Shown: positions 21,535 through 33,220 of the stretch, one piece after another
Position numbering within the stretch: the first letter of the stretch is position 1
How the letters are laid out: each line of letters begins with the position of its first letter
Assembly: GCF_032854445.1 (NCBI RefSeq)
Contig: NC_088302.1
Coordinates: forward strand, 30,041,979-30,101,978
Source: Liolophura sinensis
Lineage: Eukaryota; Mollusca; Polyplacophora; Chitonida; Chitonidae
DNA: 60,000 nucleotides
Direction: 5' to 3'
Program-made: the position numbers and the translations under genes
The notes under the pieces: generated by a model
What the model was told of the DNA's origin: nothing
Database searches by the model: none
Seen by the model: the letters and a program-made list of their open reading frames with translations, nothing else

Positions 21535-22075
21535 ATCTCAGTGCCGACAATCAGGAAATAGTGCCTTCACCACTTATAAGTGTAGGCCTTCTAAACGATA
21601 ATCTCAGTACCGATAATCAGGAAATAGTGCCTTCACCACTTATAAGTGTAGGCCTTCTAAACGATAATCTGAGTACCGATAATCAGGAAATGGTGGCGTT
21701 AGCCGTTGTGTGTACGCCTTCTAAATTATACGGCGCCTCCGTGGCTCAGTCGGTAATGACCAGGAGCCTCTCACCAATGCGGTCGCTGTGGGTTCCAGTC
21801 CAGCTCATGTTGGCTTCCTCTCCGGTCGTACGTGGGAAGGTCTTGCAGCAACCTGCGGATGGTCGTGGGTTTCCCCCGGGCTGTGCCCGGTTTCCTCTCA
21901 CCATAATGCTGGCCACCGTCGTATAAGTGAAATATTCTTGAGTACGGCGTAAAACACCAATCAAATAAATAAATACATAAATCTAAATTATACCTAGAAT
22001 TTCAGTGCCGATAATCAGGAAATAGGGGCTTTGCCACTTATGTGTGCGCCATCTAAACTAGAATATCAGGGAGTG
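21535..22075. repeat. 66-bp tandem repeat split by a SINE
   Basis: Three units at 21535-21731 carry CAGTGCCGACAATCAGGAAA, TAGTGCCTTCACCACTTATA and AGTGTAGGCCTTCTAAACG. A further unit at about 21994-22070 (CAGTGCCGATAATCAGGAAA) follows the SINE. The SINE therefore inserted inside the array. Confidence 0.8.
21732..21981 (+). mobile_element. SINE family A, full length with 12-bp target duplication
   Basis: The head reads GGCGCCTCCGTGGCTCAGTC, with an A-box-like TGGCTCAGTCGG, then a B-box-like GGTTCCAGTCCAG. The core GGATGGTCGTGGGTTTCCCC, CCATAATGCTGGCCACCGTC and GAGTACGGCGTAAAACACC, and an AATAAATAAATACATAAA tail, follow. It is flanked by TCTAAATTATAC on both sides (21720-21731 and 21982-21993), the signature of LINE-driven insertion. 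It is the best reference copy of the family. Confidence 0.92.
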
Positions 22076-22514
22076 TTGGCTGTGTTAGCCTGGGGATTTC
22101 TATTGAACCTGATCACTTCCACTGATATGTAAAACGGATCTGAAGTCGATATTACATCATTAAAGTTCAGGGATGTTAAACAAATAGAGAGTGAGAAATG
22201 CACCCTGGGTCACACCTACGGTGTATCACGGGCATGCCACTTGGGAGGAAATTCATGCATTGGGGTTTCGATGTAAAAGCCATCATTATATTTGTGACAA
22301 AAATATAACTTTTTTAAGTTTAAACTTAAACTTTTAGTTCTTTGCACCCCGTAATATTGCGTGGGAGTATACACTCCCACAAGGAAGTGTATGCCTCAAA
22401 GGAGGCCTCCCTGATGTCATTACAATGCACGTAAAATAAATCGCTTAAAAGGAATGTGCCTAGCGTTCAGGTCCTTATTTATATACGCCGCTATTAACGC
22501 AGTTCCTTCTGCTT
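22076..22514. other. No gene seen; short stem-loop
   Basis: At about 22361-22380, GTGGGAGT and ACTCCCAC form an 8-bp perfect stem around ATAC. A self-complementary AAGTTTAAACTT lies at about 22316-22327. No gene recognised. Confidence 0.4.
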
Positions 22515-22699
22515 AATTTATTTATTTATTTGATTGGTGTTTTACGCCGTACTCAAGAATATTTCACTTATACGACGGCGGCCAGCATTATGGTGGGTGG
22601 AAACCAGGCACAGCCCGGGGGAAGCCCACGACCATCCGCAGGCTGGTGGCAGACCTTCCCACTTACGACTGGAGAGGAAGCCAGCATGAGCTGGACTGG
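22515..22699 (-). mobile_element. SINE family A lacking the tRNA-like head
   Basis: Tail complement TTTATTTATTTATTTGATTG through TTTTACGCCGTACTCAAGAA, TACGACGGCGGCCAGCATTA and GCATGAGCTGGACTGGA, where similarity stops. A 5' truncation just inside the B-box region. Confidence 0.85.
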
Positions 22700-24220
22700 A
22701 TAGTTTGACTTATCTTTTTCATTTGTGTGTTTTCCTTATGTATTTATTTTTAATTTATTTTCCTTTTAAGAATTTTTATTTTAAAATGTATTTGAAACAC
22801 TTGATTCTGCGGTGGTCTTTTATGAGCAAATAAATTATATCAGATCACCTGCCGCCTTTCCAACATCACTGAAAACTGTTGACTGCTTCTTTTCGCACGA
22901 ATCCGTCTTAATTTCATACTTTATATACTTTCGTAGTTCTTTGGTGGTTTTTGTTGAAATGACGTTTTGGGAATTGGCCCCATGATCATTTTGGTTGACG
23001 GCTACACGGTATATATACGAATGTCTGTTTTGATGCCTAAATTCATAATGCATATATATTAAAAGAGACATAAATGTATTCATTCATACCCACCGTGTCC
23101 CAACAGATCACAGCAATCAGATGTTTGAAAAGCATTTTACAACTGTTGCAGCTGAGAATTTTAATACAAATTCTATATTTGTTTCGGACAGTGTCTAATT
23201 TGTACTGTCTTTTAGTGTTTCATTTTGTATTTAGAGACCACTATATCCCTGATCAGTCGAATCGTAAGTTTGTGTCTGACCGATCAAGTAATAATAATAA
23301 TTACATGAGATATTTTTTTACAATAGTGTTATTACAAGACAGCATTTTGAGTAATTCTAGACAATGTCGTCTAATAAATTGTAAGTGACAAAACTTTATT
23401 TATTTTTATTAAGCCCTGGTGATATAGGGGTGTGTTTATGTTGCTATACTTCTTAAGCATTTATGTATACAGTTAAAATAAAAACCCTTTGTGTGACAAA
23501 TTGAGAAGTTGGAAGCCAGATTTCACCTGTTATGACTGTATACGTGTGACCGTTTGCGAATCAAATGCCGTCATTGTTCTAATTTTACTCTTTAATCTGT
23601 TTGATTACATTTTTATATAACACACTGTTCACCTTTTATAACACTTAACCCGCTAATTACGTCACTGATATATTAGTCCAGTCAGCTTGGGGATTTGGAA
23701 AATTTAATCTTGTGAGGATCTCTCCAACTCACCAAAATTGGAAAATTGACATAAAATTATACTTTAACTGAATTCAGGATGGATTCTAGAAATATTCTTA
23801 CCCCGTTTCATCAAATAAGACAACGACAAATTACACACACATAAAAATCCTAGAAATTTTTTTAATTCCTCGAAACTAGAAAATGGTATTTCTTCATCAC
23901 GTCAGCTGTTGTGGCCAATTAACCAGTCACTAAATTAAGCTATCAAATAAATAAACATATAAATTAAGCTATCTGTAAAATCAGTCATACCAAAATTGCC
24001 TTTCCTGGGTGACACGTAACACCACAAGCTCTACACATTAATGTATGGTCGGCCTATGCATGTTGTTGGTTTTATAATAATGATGACGTCACACGAGGCA
24101 ATGAGTTCTTGCCGTCGAAATCGAGTTTATGCAGTTTAACATTAAGAATTACAAAAAGTGATCGAACTTGATGACTGATTTTATAGGCAGATGCATGAAT
24201 ACGGGCGACTGGCTAACAAC
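22700..24220. other. No gene seen
   Basis: AT-rich. The 104-codon frame at 23074-23388 is hydrophobic without a recognisable domain, and its 3' end overlaps the small repeat shared with 12.3 kb. No SINE A copy or array here. Confidence 0.4.
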
Positions 24221-24335
24221 AGAGACCTTTAGTTAGAAGTTACAAGTTGTAAGTTGAAACTTCAAACTAGAATTAGTTTACCTATTCTAGATTGAAGTTA
24301 TAAGTTGAACTTGTAACTTCTAACCAAAGGTCTCT
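24221..24335. mobile_element. Palindromic foldback element, 115 bp
   Basis: AGAGACCTTTAGTTAGAAGT, TACAAGTT pairs with AACTTGTAACTTCTAACCAA, AGGTCTCT at the other end. The inner parts (GTTGAAACTTCAAACTAGAA and the complement TTCTAGATTGAAGTTATAAG) continue the hairpin almost to the centre. Virtually the whole element is stem. Confidence 0.75.
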
Positions 24336-24724
24336 AGTAACAGACTATAGGCTACGCCGATGTTCATGCGTGTAGACGGCAGACACCCAGTATGGAAATG
24401 TCCGGTGCTAACAGTGTCCTACGCCCTGCAACACCGTAGCAGGACTTCAGAATTTCACCATGTAGTGTTCTATTGGATATGCGGAAAAGGGTTGTCACAA
24501 GTGTGTCTAAAACAACGGTTCGTGCATAAGTGAAATATAAATACTAAATGAATTACTACCCATGCGACATACAAAGGCACGCATGTGGCTATTGCACCTG
24601 TTAATTTGTGGAGAATATAGTGGAGTATAGTAAATTATAAATCAAGGAAAATTATATACTTTGCAAAAGTATATCAAGCAGCCACCCGATGAGCTGATTT
24701 AAATAATCAATTTTTGTTATAAAG
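24336..24724. other. No gene seen
   Basis: No recognisable feature. Confidence 0.4.
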
Positions 24725-24870
24725 TTTTTTTCACTTTATATACCACGGCGGTCAGTTTCATGAATGCATGGGTATAGGACATCGGAGTGCGCGGTATAAA
24801 CCACCAGCATTTGGCAAATTACTCTCGAACTTCCCCCACACGCCTGTGACGTCATATACTGGTAGAAGAC
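24725..24870 (-). mobile_element. Diverged SINE, second core type
   Basis: TTTATATACCACGGCGGTCA, GCGGTATAAACCACCAGCAT, TTGGCAAATTACTCTCGAAC and TTCCCCCACACG follow the same order as the second SINE core read in reverse (GTAACTTGCCAAAGGTCGGT, GGTTTATACC). Confidence 0.5.
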
Positions 24871-25507
24871 AAGTGGTCTTCAGCGACCGTTAAACTGCGC
24901 AGACGCAGTCCATAGCCCTCATTGTCATCAAGGTATACACCAGTGAAGTGAGAGATACACCATGCACAGGTCAGTCTTATATGTGTCTGTTTGTTTGACT
25001 GGTATTTTAGGCCTTAAATAAGAATAGTTCACTGTACAGTCTGTGGCGCAACCTACTCTACATGATGGCTATGTACGGTTGAAAAGCTCTGTGTACATGT
25101 AAGTAAGTAAGTAAGTAGATTTGCTCCGGAAGACTGAATTTCACAGTTTAAATTAGTATATGTACATACTGAAGCAGGATACCCCCTTTGCAGGGTTGAT
25201 ATCTCACAAAGTCAATCACATGCATGCCTCATACGGCATGCAAGGAGAGCGTACCGACTATCAGAAAAGAATCGATATATAGGCGTAAATAAATACGTGT
25301 TGTACTTCTTACGAGCAGATAGTTTGATGCATTGTGAAACCCCGGGGTCATATACGCATTACTTGACTACTTATATGCTCGTATGAATACAAACTATATA
25401 TATACTACGGCCCATAAGACAAAGCAGATACTGAGGTATAATATGTCTTGAATCCACCTAACCATATCACACCACCAATTATCATGCAAAAGGATGTTTC
25501 CTGGCGA
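24871..25507. other. No gene seen; (GTAA)n
   Basis: A short AAGTAAGTAAGTAAGTA run at about 25101-25117. Nothing else recognised. Confidence 0.4.
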
Positions 25508-25572
25508 TCTCAAAACATAATCTGTTAAATTTAACAGCATGTCTGTTGTTCTAGGGAAGTTATGATGTATTC
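25508..25572 (+). mobile_element. MITE left-end fragment
   Basis: CTCAAAACATAATCTGTTAA, ATTTAACAGCATGTCTGTTG and TATGATGTATTCTGA match the left end of the MITE family. No right end is found within 300 bp. Confidence 0.5.
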
Positions 25573-26277
25573 TGACATATATAGGACAGACATTGCACTA
25601 GGCGTTTTCAACAGGATCTGACGCTGAACATGACACAGCATTATGTTTTAACAAAAGATTGCGTTCTACAATATCACTCGGGTTAATTACTTTGTTAAAA
25701 TGAAATGGTTATTCTTTTCTTCGTGAATTCTAACATGTTCTGGCCACGATATGGATGAAATATTTCCAATGTATAGCTTTATAAACACTAAATCATTCGT
25801 TCATTGAATCTCTCTCCATTAATCGTACTGTTTTTCTGTCTCTTTTTGCTTGTCTGTCTCCATGCCTTTCTTTCTGGCTATATACAGCACAAAACTATAT
25901 ATAATTGGTACACTCTGTATGTATTATATAGTCAAAGAGTCAAATTCCACATTTACATCTATCCTGTGCCGGATTTATTAAGAACGACAAAAGAGATCGA
26001 TGTTTGCCCCAAGTTCCCTTGACCAAAAGGTTCCACATTGTACAAAATATAATAATTAAAAAGTTATCTCTTAAATCTGAAACTAAGCGAAAATGTGGTG
26101 TGTATTTCAATTTCTGTGTGTATTAGAGGCCACCAAAGCCCAGGAAGACTTTGTGTATCAGACCAATTCATACACAATCATACCATTAACACCATACGAT
26201 TCCCGTCTGAACTAAAATAGCCTATATATACTTGTCTGATGATAAAGATACGGTATATATATAAGCATATTTCAGTA
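25573..26277. other. No gene seen
   Basis: No recognisable feature. The frame at 25804-26022 is hydrophobic and without a family. Confidence 0.4.
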
Positions 26278-26529
26278 CACTCAAAAAATTAATCTGTTAA
26301 TTTTAACAGAAAGTCTATTGTCTGAGTGATGCTAGAATGAATTCTGTTGTAGCAGATCGTCCTGTTAAATATAACACGATTATTCTATTAATTCGACATA
26401 AAGATTCTATTAGACTAACGGGACATTATGTTTGATATGAAAAAATATTGTGTTATAACAACAGAATACATTCTAGCATTACTCAGGCGACAAACTTGCT
26501 GTAAAAAATTGTGGTCATTTTTTGGAGTG
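26278..26529. mobile_element. MITE, 252 bp
   Basis: Left end CACTCAAAAAATTAATCTGT, TAATTTTAACAGAAAGTCTA, TTGTCTGAGTGATGCTAGAA. The right end is the complement (TTCTAGCATTACTCAGGCGA, ..., TTTTTGGAGTG). Terminal inverted repeats are about 65 bp. Flanks GTA and TAG would fit a TA target duplication. Family members: 28326, 50291, 52204 and partial copies at 20526 and 25508. Confidence 0.8.
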
Positions 26530-28325
26530 TAGTAGGTGTACATTAACTGTATCTGTGTGACAAAAGAGAAGTATGCAGTCCTTTTTTTTTGTTTTTTGGT
26601 TTTTTTTATATGTTAGGAAAACCTTTGAGATATACAAGGATTCCATGCTGGTATTTCAGTCGCCTTATATAGTTGCATCTGTTCGTGAATATATACATAA
26701 GCGCCACAGAAGCAGTCATCATACCCACTGGAGGAATTGGACATAACACACTTATTAACTGAGTATACATAGTGCCAAGGCCAAGAGCAAATACGTTACC
26801 CGTATCTGCAACTCAAGCACTTCCTAACATGTAGAGGCTATAGAGTGGGCTAGACCTATATTACATGCTATATGTACACTGTTAAACTTTTCCCTTAAAC
26901 GTTTACTCAAAAGAAGCTGCACCCGATTCACTAAAGTTTAACTTCAGACAAAAGTATACATTTACTTTTGTGATCTAAAGGTTAACATTTATCTTGGTGC
27001 TAAACTTTTACCGGTCAGAAGTAAACCTTTACTGACACATTTACTCAATAATATGCGGCCCAGATTTGTAGTCCTCATTTATGTATGCTGCCGTAGGCCT
27101 ATAGGCATATTTGGTTTAATGTACATAATTTAAACAACAGAAGCGTCCAAGTGGCCAAATGTAAACGCATATGTATGAGTGGTGAGCGGAATATATGTAC
27201 ATGTTTACTGACTGTTACTGTGCCAATGTAAAAGACTACTGTTTCAAGCAAAAATACCCTAGTTTATCTTATAAATGTGGAATGTTTACGGTAAAAAGTA
27301 AACATTTACACAATATGTGTATACAGTAATCTCTAAGTGTATTTATAGAAGGACGTATACCATTATCTGCATGCGTCATGCTTGATGGTTGTACACGTAC
27401 ATGAAGGGAAAAAGTGGTGGGAGGGGAATGGGGACTATCACAGCACATTTTAGCCATTCAGACTCAATTGGTGCCCCTGAGACGTGGGTCTTATAGAGTA
27501 TGCGGAGCTGAAAAGCGACAAAAAGTTTAAAGGAATGGAAGTCAGTGCGCCGAGTTCCGTGACTCGTGGTTTCAAGTTAAACACTGTCGTCCCGACTTTT
27601 ATATGCCAGCCACAGATAAGCGTTTTTGTAAAGTTTGTGCATTATGTAAAAGGCCTTATCTAATACACAGAAATTAAGAAATACCAAAATTATTCCTAAT
27701 AAAATTTTGAATACTTTTTTAGCTCACGTTATCTGTGAAGCCCTAAGAGAATCTAGCTCTAAATTGTATAGTAGCCAAAGTTGTGTATTTCTGGCCAGAC
27801 GCAGTTATAAATAAGAACCAGTGATGTAGGCAATTAATCTGTTTAACTGAGATAATCATTATCTGAATATATCTGGGCTCCCATCACTTGAAAAGTAACA
27901 GATACATGTGGAATTACCTTAGCCTAAAAGTACACTGTGTCGCGGAACCGAGGGTTCCAGGGCACCCCACTTTTCAACTGGTGGGCCGGTGAAATCCCTG
28001 TAGACCAGAAGTAGCTAATGACACAGCTGATAATAATGCTCACACAGACGTCCGTTTCTGTTTGCATGTGGAAGTCACGATTTTCTATGCGGATCCAGGG
28101 CTATACATATCTGTTTATATAGACGTATAAGATCATTTTAACTGCGAAAATACAGACACGTGTGGTCCTGCTGACCGATAACGCGTTATGCATCTCTGTG
28201 GTTTATAAGGTAAGTACCCTTGTGTATATATTTAAACTAGGTTAAATCTCGACGTGGATAGGCTTACACCTACAGTAACATACACACTTGTGCGACATTT
28301 CACGATCTGTGTCGTAAGCTATAAA
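26530..28325. other. No gene seen
   Basis: A T-rich tract at about 26582-26608, and repeated GTTAAACTTT/GTAAACATTTAC words between 26880 and 27310 without clear periodicity. No gene recognised. Confidence 0.4.
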
Positions 28326-28562
28326 CACTCAAAAAAATAATCAGTTAATTTTAACAGAAAGTCTTTTGTCTGAGTGATGTTAGAACGTATTCAATATTCT
28401 GTCATATTCAACAGAATATCCTATTAGTGCAATAGAATCTTTATGTTAAATTAATAGAATATTTGTGTTATATTTAACATAATAATCTGCTGCAAAGAAT
28501 ACATTCTAGCGTCACGCAGACCACTTGCTGCGTGAAATTTAAAGTAAAAGAAAGCTAAAATG
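28326..28562. mobile_element. MITE with decayed right end
   Basis: Left end CACTCAAAAAAATAATCAGT, TAATTTTAACAGAAAGTCTT, TTGTCTGAGTGATGTTAGAA. The right side begins well (ACATTCTAGCGTCACGCAGA) but decays, and a terminal GAGTG is not evident at the expected place. Confidence 0.65.
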
Positions 28563-28628
28563 CGCAGTAAGTTCATCATACAGACAACTGAAGACTGTGC
28601 GTAAAAATACTCTGATTTATTTTTTCAG

Positions 28629-28947
28629 ATTTTTTTAGAGTGTTGAAAGGCATTCAGATATTTGAATACTATGGTTGGCTTTATGGGCCATATTGACGGT
28701 ATTTAGGAACGTCGCATCCCCTTTTTCCTGACGTTCACCGGGAGAAAGGAATTTTTGGGAATCTTTTATCAGTAATCTTTTATTCATGGATAAAAAGAGT
28801 TATTCCAACACTCAGTGTCGTGATTAGAGTTGAAAACCTGTGACGTCAGAGTTCCTAAACTGTAATAGTACGGTCCATAAAGCCCTCTTAAGAATTCAAA
28901 TGTTTGAACGCCTTTAACTCTCTTCACAAAAATCTAAAAAAAAATCG
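28629..28947. mobile_element. Foldback element with about 80-bp imperfect arms
   Basis: The left arm (GAAAGGCATTCAGATATTTG, GGCTTTATGGGCCATATTGA, GGTATTTAGGAAC) is mirrored by the right arm (GTTCCTAAACTGTAATAGTA, CGGTCCATAAAGCC, TTCAAATGTTTGAACGCCTT). The central 130 bp are not self-complementary. It lies next to the decayed MITE but shares no sequence with it. Confidence 0.6.
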
Positions 28948-30559
28948 TAAGTATGCATAATATTAAGTGGTCTATTTAGTGATACGTACATCATTTTATA
29001 AAGTCTTTTCCTTTAACAGGTTTTTTTATTCTTTGAGAGTACATATATAGCTTGTTTTATACATCAGCCCAATGAAAACACATCTATATATGTATGTATG
29101 TGCATGCTTGGGGTTTAACGTTGTACTTAACGATTATTGAGTCATATGACGAGTGAAAACACATGTTGACATTACATATATATACATACACATACGGCTT
29201 CCTTACACACCTGACACAATTATATAACACTGAAAGCGAATTACGTACTATCGATTCTATATGGCTTCTTCATTTGTTGCGTGTATATAATTAAAAAAAA
29301 AGTGTTCTTCATGTAGAATCTATATACGGTGATTCGTGGTCGTCAACTCAGACAAACGGCTACTGTAAAAACTTATGAAAGTAGCACAACGTGCTGTATA
29401 TATATATATATAAACGTGTGAAACGGGCACTTTATATACATGTATGAACTTGTGAAACTATTATTTTACATATTTACGAACTTGCAAAACGGGCACTACA
29501 TATGAAACTATTAAACGTCTATTAAATATGGCAGGGTGAAACGGGCGGTATGTATGCACTTGCGTAATGGAATGAAAGAGATCTATACGCCTCTGTGTTG
29601 TGATAACGACGCAATTAGGCCTCGCTGTACAGAGCTTTGTTGTACGAGCGTCGCGATCAGGTTACTTGTTATAGGAGCCATGCCATCATATAACATTATA
29701 CTGCATGACTGTCATTGATCATTCGTGCAGTTTGATGTCACATACCCTTTCTGCACGAGGGGCACCTAGCAGACGTTTTAAGAAACTGGTACTGAATTTG
29801 TTTGTTTGTTTGTTTATTTCAACGGAATTTAACGATACGCAAGAATTTTTCGCCTGTGATATACAGGGGTCAGGTTTAAGGCAGAATGAAATCGGAATGC
29901 TGGTATTAATACATGTATAGTCTTAGCGCCCTTCGCCAGGTACCTGACAAACCTCCAGTCGAATCTGCAAAAGGTGTAGATTCGTGCAGCGCATTATCCG
30001 GCGTTTTAGCCATCTGAACTGGCGAGGGCTTCTTCGGGTCAATTCATCTCGCTCTAGCAGCTATATACCATATCTGTTGTTGGTCTACATGTGCTGTTAT
30101 AATGTTCTATCATATAATGTCATTTTTATGAATTTTTTGATGGCTCGTATGTAGGGTCTATTTTGGGAGGAGAATTCCAAGTTGAATGTAGGGTTAATGA
30201 CTGATGTTTTAATGTAAAACGCGCCTGATAAGAAAACCAAGATGCCTCTACCTTAAAATTTAAATATGATTTTATTAGGCTTCAAAGATGACAGCTGAAA
30301 GCCTTTTGTTTTCGCTAACATTATGATTTTCTTTCTTTCTTCTCTGAAAATTGTGTTTGTCATTTTGCAAGAAAAATGTACATCACAGCTGTTAACATAT
30401 TACACAGTTGCACATTACCAAATCGCTCGGGCTTCCTGGCCTTGTATCAAACTTGACCCACCTGTGACCCACTTAGCATACATATTGGAGAAGTCCGCAA
30501 ATAGAAAAAAAAAACTTCTTTTTCCCATGCAGATCCGATTGTATTGAAAATTGATATTC
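28948..30559. other. No gene seen; SINE B tail and 3-copy repeat
   Basis: About 29093-29150 holds a reverse SINE B end (GCATGCTTGGGGTTTAACGT, TGTACTTAACGA, GTCATATGACGA). About 29416-29570 holds three loose copies of an AAACGGGC-containing unit of roughly 55 bp. No gene recognised. Confidence 0.45.
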
Positions 30560-30755
30560 ACGTGCAAGACCACTGGAGGGCCCATGTATACAAATTTTAT
30601 TCAGATCGGTCAGCAAATGTAGACGCTCGCAAGCCCACTGGAGGGCCCATGTATACAAATTTTATTCAGATCGGTCAGCAAACGTAGACGCTCGCAAGAC
30701 CACTGGAGGGCCCATGTACACAAATTTTATTCAGATCCGTCAGCAAATATAGATT
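30560..30755. repeat. 65-bp tandem repeat, 3 copies
   Basis: Each unit carries CCACTGGAGGGCCCATGTAT, ACAAATTTTATTCAGATCGG and TCAGCAAATGTAGACGCTCG. The copies begin near 30570, 30634 and 30700 and are nearly identical. Confidence 0.9.
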
Positions 30756-31675
30756 TAAGTCACATGAAGAATCCAGAAATATTTTTGAATATTAAATAAA
30801 CAAGCTAACAGTCTGGTTTTATTTTTTTTCCTGCGATGTATAGTTTTCCTGTTTGTGATTAAAAGAAAAGATAACTCTGGACCAAATGTATATACATGCA
30901 TCGATAATGAGTCACGTTTAAAGTTCAAAAAAAGGTCACTTCAGTTTTAGTTTTGTGATGTAGGATAACCGAGGTAACTGGAGACATGTACGTACAACAT
31001 ATAGCTGCGTATACTTGCAACCATGCAGTGCATGCATGTAGCCTATCTATCACACTCAAAAATTGACCATGCCATGTAAGCATACTGCATGTGTCACTTT
31101 AAAATCACTTTTCTTTGTTTTGTTTGTTTGTTTTTTTCCCCCTGTATAATCCACATTAAACCAGTAAATCTCTCTTGCACACACGAATCTGCGAATTAAG
31201 GACATACATGTATATCAGCAGCTATTCGCAGGGACAATTAAGTCATGTTCGTGGAGCCGACCCCTGCATCATTCACTTACCCAGTTCTGAGGCCAATATG
31301 TACGCATGTGCATGTACTCAGTCCATTGACGTCATACGATATATCAGCCAACCAAGAGCTATAGTTATGGTGCCGGCGCGAAAATAGGTCTGTAGAGCAG
31401 ACAAGTCCGGTATCCTAACCGAGATATAACAGATAATCTGAAAAATAAATAGATGAAAAAATGACCTGACTAGAAAAGTTTTGAATAAGAAAATGTATAC
31501 GTGTGGTTCATTTCAACCCGTACCCGAACAGGAGGAGTACCTGCACGGTACCAGTGTGGTATTATTACTGTCACTATTCCAGTAAGGCGTCACTAGACAG
31601 GGAAGAAGTTTTGGGAGGGAAGGAGAGTTTCACCAGAAAGGCCTTAAACCGGGCCTAACAAATACAGAAGGCATA
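30756..31675. other. No gene seen
   Basis: No recognisable feature apart from short T-rich tracts. Confidence 0.4.
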
Positions 31676-31990
31676 GTGAGTGAGTGAGTGAGTGCTTGGG
31701 GTTTAACGTCGTACTCAACAATTTTTCAGTCATATGACGACGAAGGAATCCTTAGATTGCATGTAATGTGCATGCACAGGACGGATTTCCACCGCTCTAT
31801 TATCTAGTGCTGCTTCACTGAGACGATTTACCGAAGGCAAGTAAGCCGCTACGCCTGAGCCATCGTACTGATACGGGTCAAACAGTCGCTGCGCTATCAC
31901 CTAAGTACAACTTCCTCTTTTAAAGTCTTAGGTGTGACCCGACCCAGGATTGACCCTGGATCTACCAACCATGCTATCGGGGCCGGTAGA
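31676..31990 (-). mobile_element. SINE family B, full length
   Basis: Starts with GTGAGTGAGTGAGTGAGTGC, TTGGGGTTTAACGTCGTACT (tail complement), then CATATGACGACGAAGGAATC, GACGATTTACCGAAGGCAAG, AACTTCCTCTTTTAAAGTCT. It ends in the head complement GGATCTACCAACCATGCTAT, CGGGGCCGG. The sense-strand head resembles a tRNA with a GGTAGATCCAGGGTCAATCC region. Confidence 0.8.
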
Positions 31991-32186
31991 GAAGGAAGTG
32001 AAAATATTTAGGAAATATTTTCTGTGAAAATAGTAATTAATTTTGGAAAATATATAGCTATCATTATAAGGCTTGATTGGCAATACATGCATTTGTGCAC
32101 ATTTTAATTGCGACTGTATTGCGCGGTTTTCTATACGATTCAGTTGATCTAAGTTTGCTGCAATCACCACCAAGAATATAAGACGA

Positions 32187-33044
32187 CAGGGCCTAATCTG
32201 GCCTCAGAAGGGCAGGGGGTGGCACCACCTGTGAAGGGCACCTCATAGTTGAATGTTTCGATTCTCGATATTTCGATGCATTTTAAGGGCCTCGTTTCCT
32301 ACGGTTGACCTCCATACCACGTGCAGACCACAACACGTACCTAGCCCGAAAATTCAGTCTAAGGATGGCTTGTATTTACTGATATGTGGAAAAATCTGCC
32401 ATCCCGGATGAGATGAGCATCTGATCATCACACTGTATCATAACTATCCCAGGCCATCATTAAAAAGTTGTTTGTTGCGGGTAACAAACCCTGTTTTCGT
32501 GAAGTCGGGTCGGTCGGCATTTTGAAAGAAAATTGAAAGTAATTCCCCATTCTAATTGAATTATCGCGGGTCCAATTTTCGTCACCTGCTTCGGGGCTTA
32601 CATTTCCGATTTTAAATCCTCTTTAAAAACTTTCTTGCTTTCATAACCAAGTTCTTTCACACTGAAGTCAGATATTCCTTCTTGATTCTGGATCCAACAT
32701 TAAATTTGAGTAAATTTACGAACTTTACACTTAAACAACTGAAGTTGAAAGGCATATATTGTTTTTGCCACTTTGTCGAAGGCACTCCAAATTGCTTTCG
32801 CCACAAAGAAATTGTATTCACCACAAAGAAATTGTATTCGCCAAAACTAATGTGGCGAATGGATAGTCGAAGACTAGCGACTAAGTAGATAATCCAAGGC
32901 TTATAATGAATTCGGGCTGTTTCTTTATTTTTTTTCATTTTTTTATTTTTTTATTTTTATTTTTATTTTTTTGACGCAAAGGGCACTTCGAGGGAACGGC
33001 AGCGTCCGGTAATCGGACCCTGAGAAGGGCTGGATTACGCCCTG
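32187..33044. mobile_element. Non-autonomous DNA transposon, 858 bp
   Basis: Ends CAGGGCCTAATCTGGCC and, complemented, CAGGGCGTAATCCAGCC form terminal inverted repeats with three mismatches in 17. The element is flanked by GACGA on both sides (32182-32186 and 33045-33049), a perfect 5-bp target duplication. The interior has no transposase frame. It contains two copies of ACAAAGAAATTGTATTC at about 32803-32838 and T-rich runs near 32925-32972. The superfamily is not assigned: a CAGGG terminus suggests hAT, but that group normally makes 8-bp duplications. Confidence 0.65.
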
Positions 33045-33220
33045 GACGATACAAATGAAAAAACTTTTTTTGCATTCAAGCCGATTTTTTCGTCAATTCG
33101 TGAAATAATTTTACACCATGCATTAACAAACAGAAGTTACAGGTTGCCACATGACATGATATGTCTACAGTTTTGTGCCATTAACTAACAGATATTACAG
33201 GTTGCCAAAAATGACATGGT

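Noticed and set aside
22361-22380. 8-bp stem-loop GTGGGAGT-ATAC-ACTCCCAC as a terminator or regulatory element
   Set aside because: Short, isolated, and not next to any gene; such stems are expected by chance at this scale.
32930-32972. T-rich tract as a possible poly-A tail of a retroelement on the - strand
   Set aside because: It is a mixed (T)nA microsatellite inside the 858-bp element, with no retroelement body attached.
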